From: Sporosarcina sp. PTS2304
GTDB lineage: Bacteria; Bacillota; Bacilli; Bacillales_A; Planococcaceae
Assembly (NCBI RefSeq): GCF_003351785.1
Contig: NZ_CP031230.1
Coordinates: forward strand, 310,001 to 374,000
Direction of reading: 5' to 3'
DNA: 64,000 nucleotides
A program made the position numbers and the translations under genes. How positions within the stretch are numbered: position 1 is the first letter of the stretch; the number at the start of each line of letters is the position of its first letter. Positions 27,556 through 36,170 of this stretch are shown here, one piece after another. The notes under the pieces were generated by a model. It had not been told where the DNA came from, ran no database searches, and saw nothing but the letters and a program-made list of their open reading frames with translations.

Positions 27556-28839
27556 TTGATAAAGCGACGCCGAATTATTTCAAGTGTTCTTGCAGCCTGT
27601 CTATTGACGATGGTTGTCGGTAGTTCAGGAGTTTCAGCAAGTAATTTGAAAGACCTACAAAATGAGAAAAAAGCGGCAGAAAATAAGAAGAACAGTTTGA
27701 ATTCCACTATACAAAAGAAAGAAATTCAAATTGAAGAAAAGCAGTCCAAAGCAGATCAATTGATCAAACAAGTGAAGTTATTAAATGAGAAAATTGAAGA
27801 GACAAATGCGAATATGGACCGTGTAGTCGCCGAGATGAATGTAACCAAAAGAGAAATCAATGAGCTACAAGAGTCTATTAAAGTACTGGAAGACCGAATT
27901 GCTGAACGTGATGAGATTTTGCGGGAACGTGTTCGGGTGATGCAAGTAAAGGGCGGGAAAGTAAGTTATATTGACGTGCTTTTAGGCGCTAACAGTTTTT
28001 CAGACTTTATTGATCGCTTCTCTGCTGTGACGACATTGATGGATGCAGATCGCAAAATTATAGAGCAGCAAGAAGAAGACATGGCGAAACTAGAGGAAGA
28101 GAAAGCGTTAATTGAGCAAAAGCTAGCAGAACAGAAAGAACGCAAGCTTAAAATTCAAACGATGAAGGACGAGTTGTTAGAGAAGAAAGCAGAAAAAAGA
28201 GAGCTCGTACGCATTCTGGAAGAAGAGCAAGAGAAGCTTTCTGGCGAGAAGTCTAGTTTAGAAGAAGAATATGAGGATGCAATTCAAATTAGTAAAAAGT
28301 TAGAAGCAAAAATTAGCGCCGAACAAGATCGTCTAGCGGAAATAGCAAGACAAGAACAAGCCAGAAAATTGGCATTGGCTGAAGACATGTCCATTCCGGC
28401 AGGCGAACTTCCTGTCGTATCGAGCGGATTTTGGACAACGCCTGCAAAAGGAAAATATAGTTCAGGATTTGGATGGCGTACGCATCCAATCACTCATGTG
28501 AAAAAGCAACACCGTGGCATGGATATAAGTGCACCTATGGGAACTCCGGTCGTAGCGGCTGGAGATGGTGTCGTGTCTTACGCGGGCAGTATGAGTGGTT
28601 TTGGTAATGTCATCATGATTACGCACTCTGTGAAAGATCAGATTTTAACGACGGTTTACGGTCACTTATCCAGCGTCGGCACCAGTACAGGCGCACATGT
28701 AGCTAAAGGCGAATTGATAGGCGCTGTAGGACAAACCGGTTTAGCTACTGGACCGCATTTGCATTTTGAAGTTCATGTAGGGAACTTCTCAGCAGTCGGA
28801 CCTAGCGCAGTCAACCCTTTGCATTACGTCGCATTTTAA
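27556..28839 (+). CDS. Secreted M23 peptidoglycan hydrolase with CwlO/PcsB-like coiled coil
   Basis: Probable FtsEX-controlled wall hydrolase. The 427-residue precursor has an Arg-rich signal peptide (IKRRRIISSVLAACLLTMVV), coiled coils over about residues 35-270 with the CwlO/PcsB-type segment SYIDVLLGANSFSDFIDR near residue 140, then a LytM/M23 domain: SGFGWRTHPITH, zinc ligands in HRGMDIS and HLHFEVH near the C-terminus. All zinc ligands are present, so it should be an active endopeptidase. TTG 27556 (AGGGTG nine bases upstream) is preferred; GTG 27544 is the alternative. Confidence 0.85.
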   Translation: MIKRRRIISSVLAACLLTMVVGSSGVSASNLKDLQNEKKAAENKKNSLNSTIQKKEIQIEEKQSKADQLIKQVKLLNEKIEETNANMDRVVAEMNVTKREINELQESIKVLEDRIAERDEILRERVRVMQVKGGKVSYIDVLLGANSFSDFIDRFSAVTTLMDADRKIIEQQEEDMAKLEEEKALIEQKLAEQKERKLKIQTMKDELLEKKAEKRELVRILEEEQEKLSGEKSSLEEEYEDAIQISKKLEAKISAEQDRLAEIARQEQARKLALAEDMSIPAGELPVVSSGFWTTPAKGKYSSGFGWRTHPITHVKKQHRGMDISAPMGTPVVAAGDGVVSYAGSMSGFGNVIMITHSVKDQILTTVYGHLSSVGTSTGAHVAKGELIGAVGQTGLATGPHLHFEVHVGNFSAVGPSAVNPLHYVAF

Positions 28840-28852
28840 TATAGTATGAATG

Positions 28853-28880
28853 AAAACCTGCCATTTTATTGGCGGGTTTT
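28853..28880 (+). terminator. Terminator after the M23 hydrolase gene
   Basis: AAAACCTGCC (28853-28862) pairs with GGCGGGTTTT (28871-28880), including one G-U pair. Confidence 0.65.
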
Positions 28881-28913
28881 CATATGTCTACTAATAGAAA
28901 GGAGTTCGTGGTG

Positions 28914-29570
28914 ATGCCGGTAACGCAGTATTATCCTATTGGCTCGATCACTGTATCTTCTTCTTGGCTAGCGTTTATTATTGGATTCGTCATCACATAC
29001 CTTTTCATTCGCATATATTTCGGTAAGACGCATAGTGATCGAGTCGGCAATTTGTTTTTTAATGTAATCATTATTTGGAAACTGTCAGTAATTTTGACAG
29101 ACTTTTCGACTGTAGTAGCCTACCCTATGTCGATTCTTTATTTTCATGGAGGAAAGATTGGCTGGTTATTAGCAATTAGTGTAGTAGGACTACTGACGCT
29201 CCGCCAAGCGTATCGTGAGAAATGGCAACGCATCGACCAATGGACATTACTGCTAGCGTTAATTAGTTGGCAAACTACCTATCAAGTAGTGATGGTCTTT
29301 TTAAATGAAGGTAGTGTGGTAGTGAAGATAGGGACTGTTGTAGCGTTTGTAGTATTTACTTTGTTGGCCATTTGGAGTTATCGAAAGAGTATAAACAAAA
29401 CAAGTGAATTAGTCGGGATTTGGGTTGCGGTTCATTTTATGGTAGCCGCCTTTCAATCAGGCGGTATGCTGCAGTTGGCATTCATCACAACGATTGTCAT
29501 GGGATCGCTGATAGTTGGAGTAGAATATATATCAGCTGAACGGACGAGTAGAAAGGAAGAAGTACAGTGA
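28914..29570 (+). CDS. Polytopic membrane protein of unknown function
   Basis: Not recognised. A 218-residue protein with about six or seven hydrophobic helices (for example WLAFIIGFVITYLFIRIYF, WLLAISVVGLLTL, VGTVVAFVVFTLLAIW-like) and a short charged tail. No cysteine pair of a CcdA-type transporter is visible. The start at 28914 uses AAAGGAG; GTG 28911 is possible. It overlaps the next gene, a TlpA-like thioredoxin, by four bases (GTGA), so both probably act together, perhaps in extracytoplasmic redox or cytochrome c work; that is inference only. Confidence 0.6.
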   Translation: MPVTQYYPIGSITVSSSWLAFIIGFVITYLFIRIYFGKTHSDRVGNLFFNVIIIWKLSVILTDFSTVVAYPMSILYFHGGKIGWLLAISVVGLLTLRQAYREKWQRIDQWTLLLALISWQTTYQVVMVFLNEGSVVVKIGTVVAFVVFTLLAIWSYRKSINKTSELVGIWVAVHFMVAAFQSGGMLQLAFITTIVMGSLIVGVEYISAERTSRKEEVQ

Positions 29571-30154
29571 GTAAAAAAATGATAGGCTACATTATTAGTG
29601 CATTAGTGATCGGTACATTGATTTTCATCATGGTGCAGAATACGTTGGATAAACCAGAGCCGATTGATACTGCGTCTACTACATTAAGCCAGACAGATGT
29701 TGCTCAGTTGGAAGAGGAAGGATTAGAGCAGTATGCACAAGCGCCTGATTTCACCCTCACTACATTAGCTGGAGAAAGCGTGACGCTATCCGATTTAAAA
29801 GGGAAAAAAGTCATTTTGAATTTCTGGGCAACATGGTGTCCGCCGTGTAAAGCAGAAATGCCACATATGGAGAGTTTCTATTCAAAATTGACAGACGAAG
29901 ATCAAGTGGAATTGATTGCTGTGAATGTTACACAATCTGAAAAATTAGGAATTAGTGAAGTAGAAAATTTCGTTGATTCATATAAATTGAGCTTCCCGAT
30001 TCCATTAGATGAAACAGCGGAAGTTACACAGTTATACGGTGTATTCTCGATGCCTACAACGTATATGATTGATACGCAAGGCCGAATAGCGCAAAAAGTC
30101 ATTGGACCTTTAGATGAAAAAACGTTGAATGAGTTAGTGGATTTTATGGATTAA
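29567..30154 (+). CDS. Membrane-anchored TlpA/ResA-like thiol-disulfide oxidoreductase
   Basis: A 195-residue thioredoxin-fold protein held outside the membrane by an N-terminal helix (IGYIISALVIGTLIFIMVQ). The active site is FWATWCPPCKAEMPHM near residue 90; the later cis-Pro SMPTTYMID is intact. The PDFTLTTLAGESVTLSDLKGK start of the domain is typical of ResA/TlpA, which reduce apocytochrome c or assist oxidative protein work. GTG start overlaps the upstream membrane protein gene. It resembles ResA/StoA but cannot be assigned to either. Confidence 0.83.
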   Translation: MSKKMIGYIISALVIGTLIFIMVQNTLDKPEPIDTASTTLSQTDVAQLEEEGLEQYAQAPDFTLTTLAGESVTLSDLKGKKVILNFWATWCPPCKAEMPHMESFYSKLTDEDQVELIAVNVTQSEKLGISEVENFVDSYKLSFPIPLDETAEVTQLYGVFSMPTTYMIDTQGRIAQKVIGPLDEKTLNELVDFMD

Positions 30155-30224
30155 GAAAAGAGTCTGTTCCTGTGTCGTAACTTCTTGTCTCTCTTCATAT
30201 AGTGAAGAGAGGAGGAGGGTATGC

Positions 30225-31655
30225 ATGCGTAGGAGCAGGCTTTTTTTAGTTGGGATTGTGCTGATCATTGTAGCGGCTGTCGGTTTAAATGGGTGCGGTA
30301 CTTCAGATTCAAAGCAAACCCAAGCTGTCAGTCACTTGCCTGTGCTCGATGAAGTGTATGAAGCGATTCAGGAAAAAGCGGTGTATCCGGTTCAAAAGGA
30401 CAGGCTGATCGAGGGTGCATTGCGAGGAATGACGGACACGATTGGTGATCCTTATTCGACGTATTTAACTGAGCAAGAAGCGGCAGCTCATCGGGAATCA
30501 CTAGCAGGTTCTCGTGTAGGAATCGGTGCCGAAGTGACAAGGTCGAACGGTAAGTACATTATCGTTTCACCAATTAAAGGCGGACCTGCAGAAAAAGCAG
30601 GGTTACAGCCCTATGATGAAATTGTTCGAGTGAATGGAGAAAGATTAGGCAACGAAACACTTCAAGAAGTAGTGAATCACATCCGAGGAAAAAAAGGAAC
30701 TGAAGTAAAGTTGACGATTTTTCGACCGGATGCCGATAAGCATATGGAGTACACGATTGTCCGTGATCACATACCTGTTGAATCGGTTTCACAACAACTT
30801 TTTGAAGAACGGGGTGCTAAATTAGGATACATAGCACTAACGATGTTCGGAGAAGAAACCGCCAAGGAATGGCAAAAAGCAACGTCAGACGTAATCAAAC
30901 AAGGCGCACAAGCGATAATTATTGATGTACGTGGGAATCCGGGCGGTTATTTACAAGCAGTCTCAGAGATCTCGAGTAGTTTATTGGAGCAGGATCGGGC
31001 ATTTGTCATTATGCAGGATGCGCAAGGGAATTTAACACCACTTGTTACAGAAAAGTCTGAAGCTCTAGACTTTAATGAACGGCTGAAAAGGATTCCGATT
31101 GTCGTTTTGCAAGACGTGGGGAGCGCTTCTGCGAGTGAAGTACTAAGTGCAGCGATCAAAGATTTGAAGCGTGGCGCTATTATCGGTACTACTAGCTTTG
31201 GGAAGGGAACCGTGCAAGAGACGATGGAACTTTCGAATGGCGGCGAATTAAAGCTATCGACCAACAAGTGGCTGACGCCAAAAGAAAAGTGGATTCACGG
31301 TAAAGGAGTCGAAGCAGATATTCAAGTGAAACAAAGTATTTTATTTACAGAGCATTTACAAATGGTGACCGATACGTTGTCAGAAGGTCATTTCACGGAT
31401 CAGATTGCTTATGCTCAGCGAATGTTGAAAGCATTCGATTACCGCCCAGGACGAACGGATGGCTATTTTGATAAAGATACAGCAAATGCAGTTCATGCTT
31501 ACCGTGCAGACCGTGAATTGACAGAAAGCCGTATCATGGACCGGGAGTTTTTCGCTGATATAAAGAAAGCTGCAGAAGAGTACCGAGCAGATGAGAAGAA
31601 TGATAAGCAATTGCGCATGGCGGTGGATTACTTAGTAAATGAGTTAACGCAGTAA
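30225..31655 (+). CDS. ctpB: S41 carboxy-terminal processing protease
   Basis: An extracytoplasmic serine protease. The 476-residue protein starts with a lipoprotein-like signal ending LNGC near residue 24, then a PDZ domain (about residues 95-180, VGIGAEV..GGPAEKAGLQPYDEIVRVNG), the S41 catalytic core with Ser in VGSASASEVLSAA near residue 306 and Lys in FGKGTVQE near residue 331, and a peptidoglycan-binding domain near the C-terminus (RPGRTDGYFDKDTANAVHAYR). The domain order is that of Bacillus CtpA/CtpB; location next to ftsEX and minJ fits ctpB. The lipobox is unusual for CtpB. Confidence 0.85.
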   Translation: MRRSRLFLVGIVLIIVAAVGLNGCGTSDSKQTQAVSHLPVLDEVYEAIQEKAVYPVQKDRLIEGALRGMTDTIGDPYSTYLTEQEAAAHRESLAGSRVGIGAEVTRSNGKYIIVSPIKGGPAEKAGLQPYDEIVRVNGERLGNETLQEVVNHIRGKKGTEVKLTIFRPDADKHMEYTIVRDHIPVESVSQQLFEERGAKLGYIALTMFGEETAKEWQKATSDVIKQGAQAIIIDVRGNPGGYLQAVSEISSSLLEQDRAFVIMQDAQGNLTPLVTEKSEALDFNERLKRIPIVVLQDVGSASASEVLSAAIKDLKRGAIIGTTSFGKGTVQETMELSNGGELKLSTNKWLTPKEKWIHGKGVEADIQVKQSILFTEHLQMVTDTLSEGHFTDQIAYAQRMLKAFDYRPGRTDGYFDKDTANAVHAYRADRELTESRIMDREFFADIKKAAEEYRADEKNDKQLRMAVDYLVNELTQ

Positions 31656-31725
31656 AACGGATTCCATTTGATGAAGAATAAACGATTTTCCGATGATTAG
31701 CATGTGAGTAACATTCTGAATTAAG

Positions 31726-31750
31726 CGTATCTCTAAGAGGTACGTTTTTT
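31726..31750 (+). terminator. Terminator of the ctp gene
   Basis: CGTATCTC (31726-31733) pairs with GAGGTACG (31737-31744), one G-U pair, followed by six Ts. Confidence 0.65.
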
Positions 31751-31857
31751 CTATGAGCATCGAAAGTTTGCACTTCATCGAGAACACTCTCGCTATTTCT
31801 CTACTTTTTTTGTACAATGGGGAAAAGAGCTGTTTAGACAAGCGAGAAAGGTGACAG

Positions 31858-33033
31858 ATGATGTCTAGCGAACTACTACTCAATATGAAAGATTCATTAC
31901 TTTACTTTTTTCTAAATCCAGTGTGGTTGTTGGCTATACTGGCAGCATTCATGCTCGGATCCAAACGCGTGAAGCAAGAGAGAAATGACTTTAAGGTCAG
32001 CATACAAAACGGCGCATCGGAAATGAAACACAGTATTTCTTCAGCCTGGTTGCACGGATTGGTTCTATCAATCATCATTGCCGGCGTAGGATTAATTGTC
32101 GATTTTAATTGGATTATTATTCTTTCAATCGTCATGATACTTGTAATTGTGTCATTCTCTTATAAGTTGGCTTCGCCTATTTATTATGCTGCTATTGCGT
32201 TTTTTGGACTTGTAGCACTTGATCGCTTTGCAGGAGACTTTGCTATAGGAAGTTGGTTTGTGCAGAACGATTTAGATTTCTTTGGTACATTAGCGATTAC
32301 AGTTCCTATTATTGCGGGCTTATTTCTAATTACGGAAGGTTCGTTGATTGGACGTTATGCTGCACGTTACGCTTCCCCGTTATTAGTGCCGACTCAACGT
32401 GGAATGCGCGGAGCTGTTTACCAGTCGAAACTATTATGGATTGTTCCTGTCGTTCTGTTAGTGCCGGGTCATATGGTTGCGGAGTATGCACCCTATTGGC
32501 CGCAGTTCACACTAGGTGCAGAGCAATTTTCATTCATTCCGATTCCGTTAGTAATAGGCTTTTCGCAGATGGTTCGATCCACATTTCCGGATGTATTGTT
32601 CCCTAAAATTGGGAAAGGTATCGTTTGGCTTGGTATCATCGTGACAGCTGTTGGAATTGGCGCCATTTGGTTGCCGGTTCTAGGATGGGTTGCGCTGTTG
32701 GCAGGTGTCGTATGCCGTATTTTGCTATCGTTCCTAATTCCGTTAACGGAGCAAAGGAAATCAGTCTTACTCGTTCCTCAATCGGAAGGTGTTTTCGTTG
32801 TGGCAGTATTGAAAGATTCTCCTGCTGAAAAGATGGGTATTATTTCTGGTGATTTGATCAAATCTGTCAATGGCATTACTGTTCACAATGAAGATGAATT
32901 ATATGATGCGATTCAGGTGAATGCTGCACATTGTCGCTTGCAAGTAATTGGCCGCGACGGTGAAGTCCGCCTGAAGCAGCAAGTGTTGTTCCGACATGAT
33001 CATTTCCGTTTAGGTATGCTTACGGTACGTTAA
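31858..33033 (+). CDS. minJ: MinJ-like polytopic membrane protein with C-terminal PDZ domain
   Basis: A 391-residue protein with about six to eight membrane helices over residues 15-300 and a C-terminal PDZ domain (VFVVAVLKDSPAEKMGIISGDLIKSVNGITVHN) near residues 308-385. Layout and size match Bacillus MinJ (397 residues), which bridges DivIVA and MinCD at poles and septa. Position after ctpB and before csbA agrees. AAAGGTGACAG precedes the ATG. Sequence similarity is modest in what I can judge by eye; layout and synteny carry the call. Confidence 0.8.
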   Translation: MMSSELLLNMKDSLLYFFLNPVWLLAILAAFMLGSKRVKQERNDFKVSIQNGASEMKHSISSAWLHGLVLSIIIAGVGLIVDFNWIIILSIVMILVIVSFSYKLASPIYYAAIAFFGLVALDRFAGDFAIGSWFVQNDLDFFGTLAITVPIIAGLFLITEGSLIGRYAARYASPLLVPTQRGMRGAVYQSKLLWIVPVVLLVPGHMVAEYAPYWPQFTLGAEQFSFIPIPLVIGFSQMVRSTFPDVLFPKIGKGIVWLGIIVTAVGIGAIWLPVLGWVALLAGVVCRILLSFLIPLTEQRKSVLLVPQSEGVFVVAVLKDSPAEKMGIISGDLIKSVNGITVHNEDELYDAIQVNAAHCRLQVIGRDGEVRLKQQVLFRHDHFRLGMLTVR

Positions 33034-33048
33034 AAGGAGAGAACTTCT

Positions 33049-33300
33049 ATGCATGATTTTGAAACAAAACTACTGCTCGCGATAGTGCTCCCAGGTCTTT
33101 TGGTTGTGTTTTTTACGCGTGTTACGTTTCATCATATTGTAGGACTCGTTCTCACGCTCGCTTTAATCGCAGCATCTGTTTATGCGGGATATACACATAA
33201 TTGGATGCTTTATGTAGCGGATGCGGTATCCTTAACAGTTGGTTTTTGGTTTGCTTCACGAATGGTGAGAAATGCGCGATTGCACCAAGCGGAAGAATAA
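33049..33300 (+). CDS. csbA: CsbA-like small membrane protein
   Basis: An 83-residue protein with three hydrophobic segments. LPGLLVVFFTRVTFHHIVGLVLTLALIAASVYAGYT matches the start of B. subtilis CsbA (FPFMLVVLFTRVTFNHYVA). CsbA is a SigB-controlled protein of unknown function. It follows minJ by 15 bases with AAAGGAGAG. In B. subtilis csbA precedes uvrBA; here a terminator and unrelated genes follow instead. Confidence 0.8.
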   Translation: MHDFETKLLLAIVLPGLLVVFFTRVTFHHIVGLVLTLALIAASVYAGYTHNWMLYVADAVSLTVGFWFASRMVRNARLHQAEE

Positions 33301-33301
33301 T

Positions 33302-33346
33302 AAAAGCGTTCTTCAAGAATAAATCTCTTTGAAGAACGCTTTTTTT
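33302..33346 (+). terminator. Terminator after csbA
   Basis: AAAAGCGTTCTTCAA (33302-33316) pairs with the arm 33329-33344, followed by Ts. Confidence 0.8.
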
Positions 33347-33408
33347 GTTGCCAAAAATTCATTCACTGTTTTAACTTGATGAGGGTCGGGGATAATAGTA
33401 GTAATGGA

Positions 33409-33711
33409 TTAAAATAAACTATATACCGCTAGTGCGGCAATTGTCCCGATCACAACAAACATCACGTCGAGCCCTATGAATGCAAGGGCAAAAGCTACTA
33501 TAGCTCCGATCACTCCAAAAAATACATCTTCTTGAATATGTAGAATGGCAGGAAATATTAATGCACCGAGCACGGCGTATGGGATATTGCGTAATACACC
33601 ACTGACAATGGGCGGCAACTCTTTCCCGTCAAGAAACGTCAAAGGAATCATTCGTGGCACATACGTTGCAATGGCCATACCGAGCAACATCCACCAATAA
33701 GCAGCACCCAT
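33409..33711 (-). CDS. azlD: AzlD-like branched-chain amino acid exporter subunit
   Basis: A 100-residue membrane protein with about three helices (MLLGMAIATYVPRMIPLTFL, YAVLGALIFPAILH, DVMFVVIGTIAALAVYSLF). AzlD is the small subunit of the AzlCD branched-chain amino acid efflux system; YVPRMIPL is typical. ATG at 33711 overlaps the azlC stop by one base, with GGAGGCGAG as ribosome site, so the upstream frame extension is not used. Confidence 0.85.
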   Translation of the reverse strand: MGAAYWWMLLGMAIATYVPRMIPLTFLDGKELPPIVSGVLRNIPYAVLGALIFPAILHIQEDVFFGVIGAIVAFALAFIGLDVMFVVIGTIAALAVYSLF

Positions 33712-34448
33712 TATTCGCTCGCCTCCTTTTGTTTGGTCCATTGTTCAACATTCTTTTTACTTTTCACATACATGATTTCAACTAATATAGCGGAACCTAA
33801 TGTAGCTACTAGAATAGACCATCCTGTAGACAATAAATTCAAGTAGTATAACGCACAATGAATAGCGGCTCCAACTGTTGCAAGCAGTACCACTTTGCGA
33901 TTGCCTTTCATGGAAGGGACAAGAAGCCCGATAAACATAGCGTACAAGGCTACGGACATCGCTTTTTGTAAAAATTGAGGTAAATTCGCTCCGATGATAT
34001 GTCCGACAGCCGTAAAGATGACCCAGCTACTATAAGCGATTAGCGCGACACCGCATGCAAAAGCGGTAGTGACGTAACGATTCTTTTGTGTAGCCAGCAC
34101 AGAAAACGTTTCATCTGTTACACCAAACGCATAAATGGCTTTCATCCATTTTGGCGCGGGTTCTACTTTTTCACTCAATGAAGCCGTCATCAAAAAGTGG
34201 CGGATATTGACAATAAATGTATTCATGACGATTAACCAAGGGGCTACGCCTGTAGCGAGTAAACTAAGTGCCATATATTGAGAAGCCCCCGCATAAACGA
34301 GTAAGCTCATGGCAGTCGCTTCTATCATAGACAGGCCCGTCGTTTTGGCAAGTAAGCCAAACGTCAATGCCACTGGAAAATATCCAATGGCGATACTCGA
34401 CCCTGCTTTCAGGCCATGGGAAAAGGTTGTGTTCACTAAGCAGCCCAT
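33711..34448 (-). CDS. azlC: AzlC family branched-chain amino acid exporter subunit
   Basis: A 245-residue AzlC (LivH-type) permease with the signature GYFPVALTFGLLAKTTGL near residue 25, MSLLVYAGASQYMAL and NIRHFLMTASL in the first half, and about six helices overall. AzlCD exports leucine and similar compounds. It is first of a two-gene minus-strand operon with azlD. The ribosome site before ATG 34448 is weak (AGAAAG); GTG 34436 is an alternative start. Confidence 0.9.
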   Translation of the reverse strand: MGCLVNTTFSHGLKAGSSIAIGYFPVALTFGLLAKTTGLSMIEATAMSLLVYAGASQYMALSLLATGVAPWLIVMNTFIVNIRHFLMTASLSEKVEPAPKWMKAIYAFGVTDETFSVLATQKNRYVTTAFACGVALIAYSSWVIFTAVGHIIGANLPQFLQKAMSVALYAMFIGLLVPSMKGNRKVVLLATVGAAIHCALYYLNLLSTGWSILVATLGSAILVEIMYVKSKKNVEQWTKQKEASE

Positions 34449-34560
34449 CTTTCTTTCTGAATCTGTATGCTATTATACTATAATTCGTGATATATTAACG
34501 AACATCATGGAATGTTCTTTAAATTAATGTACATAATTTCAAACGGTGAGGGTGTATGCG

Positions 34561-35193
34561 ATGAATGAATGGCTATCGATAGATAAAGTTGAGGAATTAG
34601 CTAATCAGTATGAGGCGTTAGGATTTTTTATGGGACTTCTTCCGCCGTTTTTAGAGGCATTTCTTCCTTTCCTGCCGCTCGTCGTATTTGTTATTGCGAA
34701 TGCTCTGGCGTTTGGTTTTTGGTATGGTTTTATATTGTCATGGGCAGGAACGGTGGCAGGGTCGTATGCAGTGTTTTTACTTATTCGGAAATACGGTGGT
34801 AATCGTTTTTTCTCGTTTTTGACTAGACCACCGCGGGTTCAGCAGTTGATCCATTGGGTGGAGCGCAATGGATTCGGTCCGTTGTTTATTTTGATATGTT
34901 TTCCTTTCACTCCTTCTGCGCTTGTGAATTTGGTAGCGGGTTTGTCGAATATGAATAAGAAGAATTATTTGTTTGCGTTGATGTTGGGGAAGCTAGTGAT
35001 GATTATGATGATTACGTTTATTGGGTATGATATTCGTGCGTTGTTTACGCAACCGATTCGTACGTTGATTATGTTTGTTGTGATTTTCTTGCTGTGGCTG
35101 GTAGGGAAGTGGTTTGAGCGTCGGTTGACGAAGAAGGTGGAGGATGATTTTAAGAGTTTTTCCAGTCTTCGTAGCGCGGATAAAAAAGAGTGA
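34561..35193 (+). CDS. TVP38/TMEM64 (DedA-like, VTT domain) membrane protein
   Basis: A 210-residue polytopic membrane protein of the VTT (SNARE-associated) family, related to YtxB/YdjX-Z. The conserved segments are AGTVAGSYAVFLLIRKYGG near residue 68 and FPFTPSALVNLVAGLSNM near residue 118, the re-entrant hairpins of the family. Related proteins transport or scramble lipids; the role here is unknown. ATG 34561 with GAGGGTG is chosen over GTG 34546. It is a single gene, followed by a large repeat element. Confidence 0.85.
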   Translation: MNEWLSIDKVEELANQYEALGFFMGLLPPFLEAFLPFLPLVVFVIANALAFGFWYGFILSWAGTVAGSYAVFLLIRKYGGNRFFSFLTRPPRVQQLIHWVERNGFGPLFILICFPFTPSALVNLVAGLSNMNKKNYLFALMLGKLVMIMMITFIGYDIRALFTQPIRTLIMFVVIFLLWLVGKWFERRLTKKVEDDFKSFSSLRSADKKE

Positions 35194-35263
35194 TTATAAC
35201 GTTACCTGTCTGATTTTACTTTCGATACAATGGAAGAAAGATCAGGCGGGATTTTTTTACGTC

Positions 35264-36028
35264 GGTGTTGGGTCGTAAGTCGACTTTGTTTTCGTTTATT
35301 AGATGGAGCAAGGCTAACTTGAAGAGTCTTGCGGCTTACGCTTCCAGACGATACGCTTTCCGGAGGGGGCGCGGTGGACCGTCAAGCACTGCGGGTTACG
35401 CCTGTCAAGTGCAAAGATGTGCTCCTTCTCGCTGCGCTTCACTCGCAAAAGCCGTCCTTCGCAACGGCTTTCCCTTATCCTCCCGGAGTCGATCGTCTGT
35501 AAGCTCCAAGCCGGACTTTGTGTGTGCAAGACAGTTTGATCACTCTTTGTAGAGGGCTAAAACCAAGTAGACTTGTCTGATACCATGCGACCGCTTTTGG
35601 AGTTAGATAGTGGTGAAGTATTATCTGCTACTATGACTTCTTCGATGAACTGAGTGAAAAAAGAAGTGACCCTATATACATTCAATCAGGCAATCTAAAG
35701 CTTCACCCACATTGTCGAGGAAGCGTAACTTACCATACTTTTTTTCTGGACGAACACAAACTGACTTGCAGACACAACCTCAAGGATTCTCCCGGAAGAA
35801 CCGGCGACTCCTGGAGGATCAGGACGACAGGCGTAATCGCCAACGCACTTATGGCGAGTCCGCCGCGCCCCCTCAGGAAAGCGTCCGGTTCTGTAGGGAG
35901 AATCCTCACACGTCCACTCTTTTTCTGCACCATCAAAGGAGAAGTCACTTACACCACTCTAGCTTCTGAACCAACACCAACTCACATCCCGACACAAATT
36001 CAAGGATTTTCCCGGAAGAACCGAATCG
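35264..36028 (+). repeat. Large inverted-arm intergenic element, copy B
   Basis: The main body is 35289-35955, between the TVP38-like gene and addB. The left arm includes the GATGTGCTCC...GCCGTCC module; the centre has a CCGCTTTT/GATAGTGG stem; the right arm lacks the module. A truncated second right-arm start follows (35956-36023). The lead-in GTTGGGTCGTAAGTCGACTT (35268-35287) recurs at 58535 and, inverted, at 62732. Confidence 0.88.
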
Positions 36029-36170
36029 CATAACAAACCAAAACACCTGTCCACTATGATAAACTTTACACATACCAACTATGCAGAGCACGTAACGATT
36101 CAAGTTACGCAAATGAAAAGCTCAATCACATTAGAATAGTGAGTACATAAAATCGAAAGGGGGAAATGGA

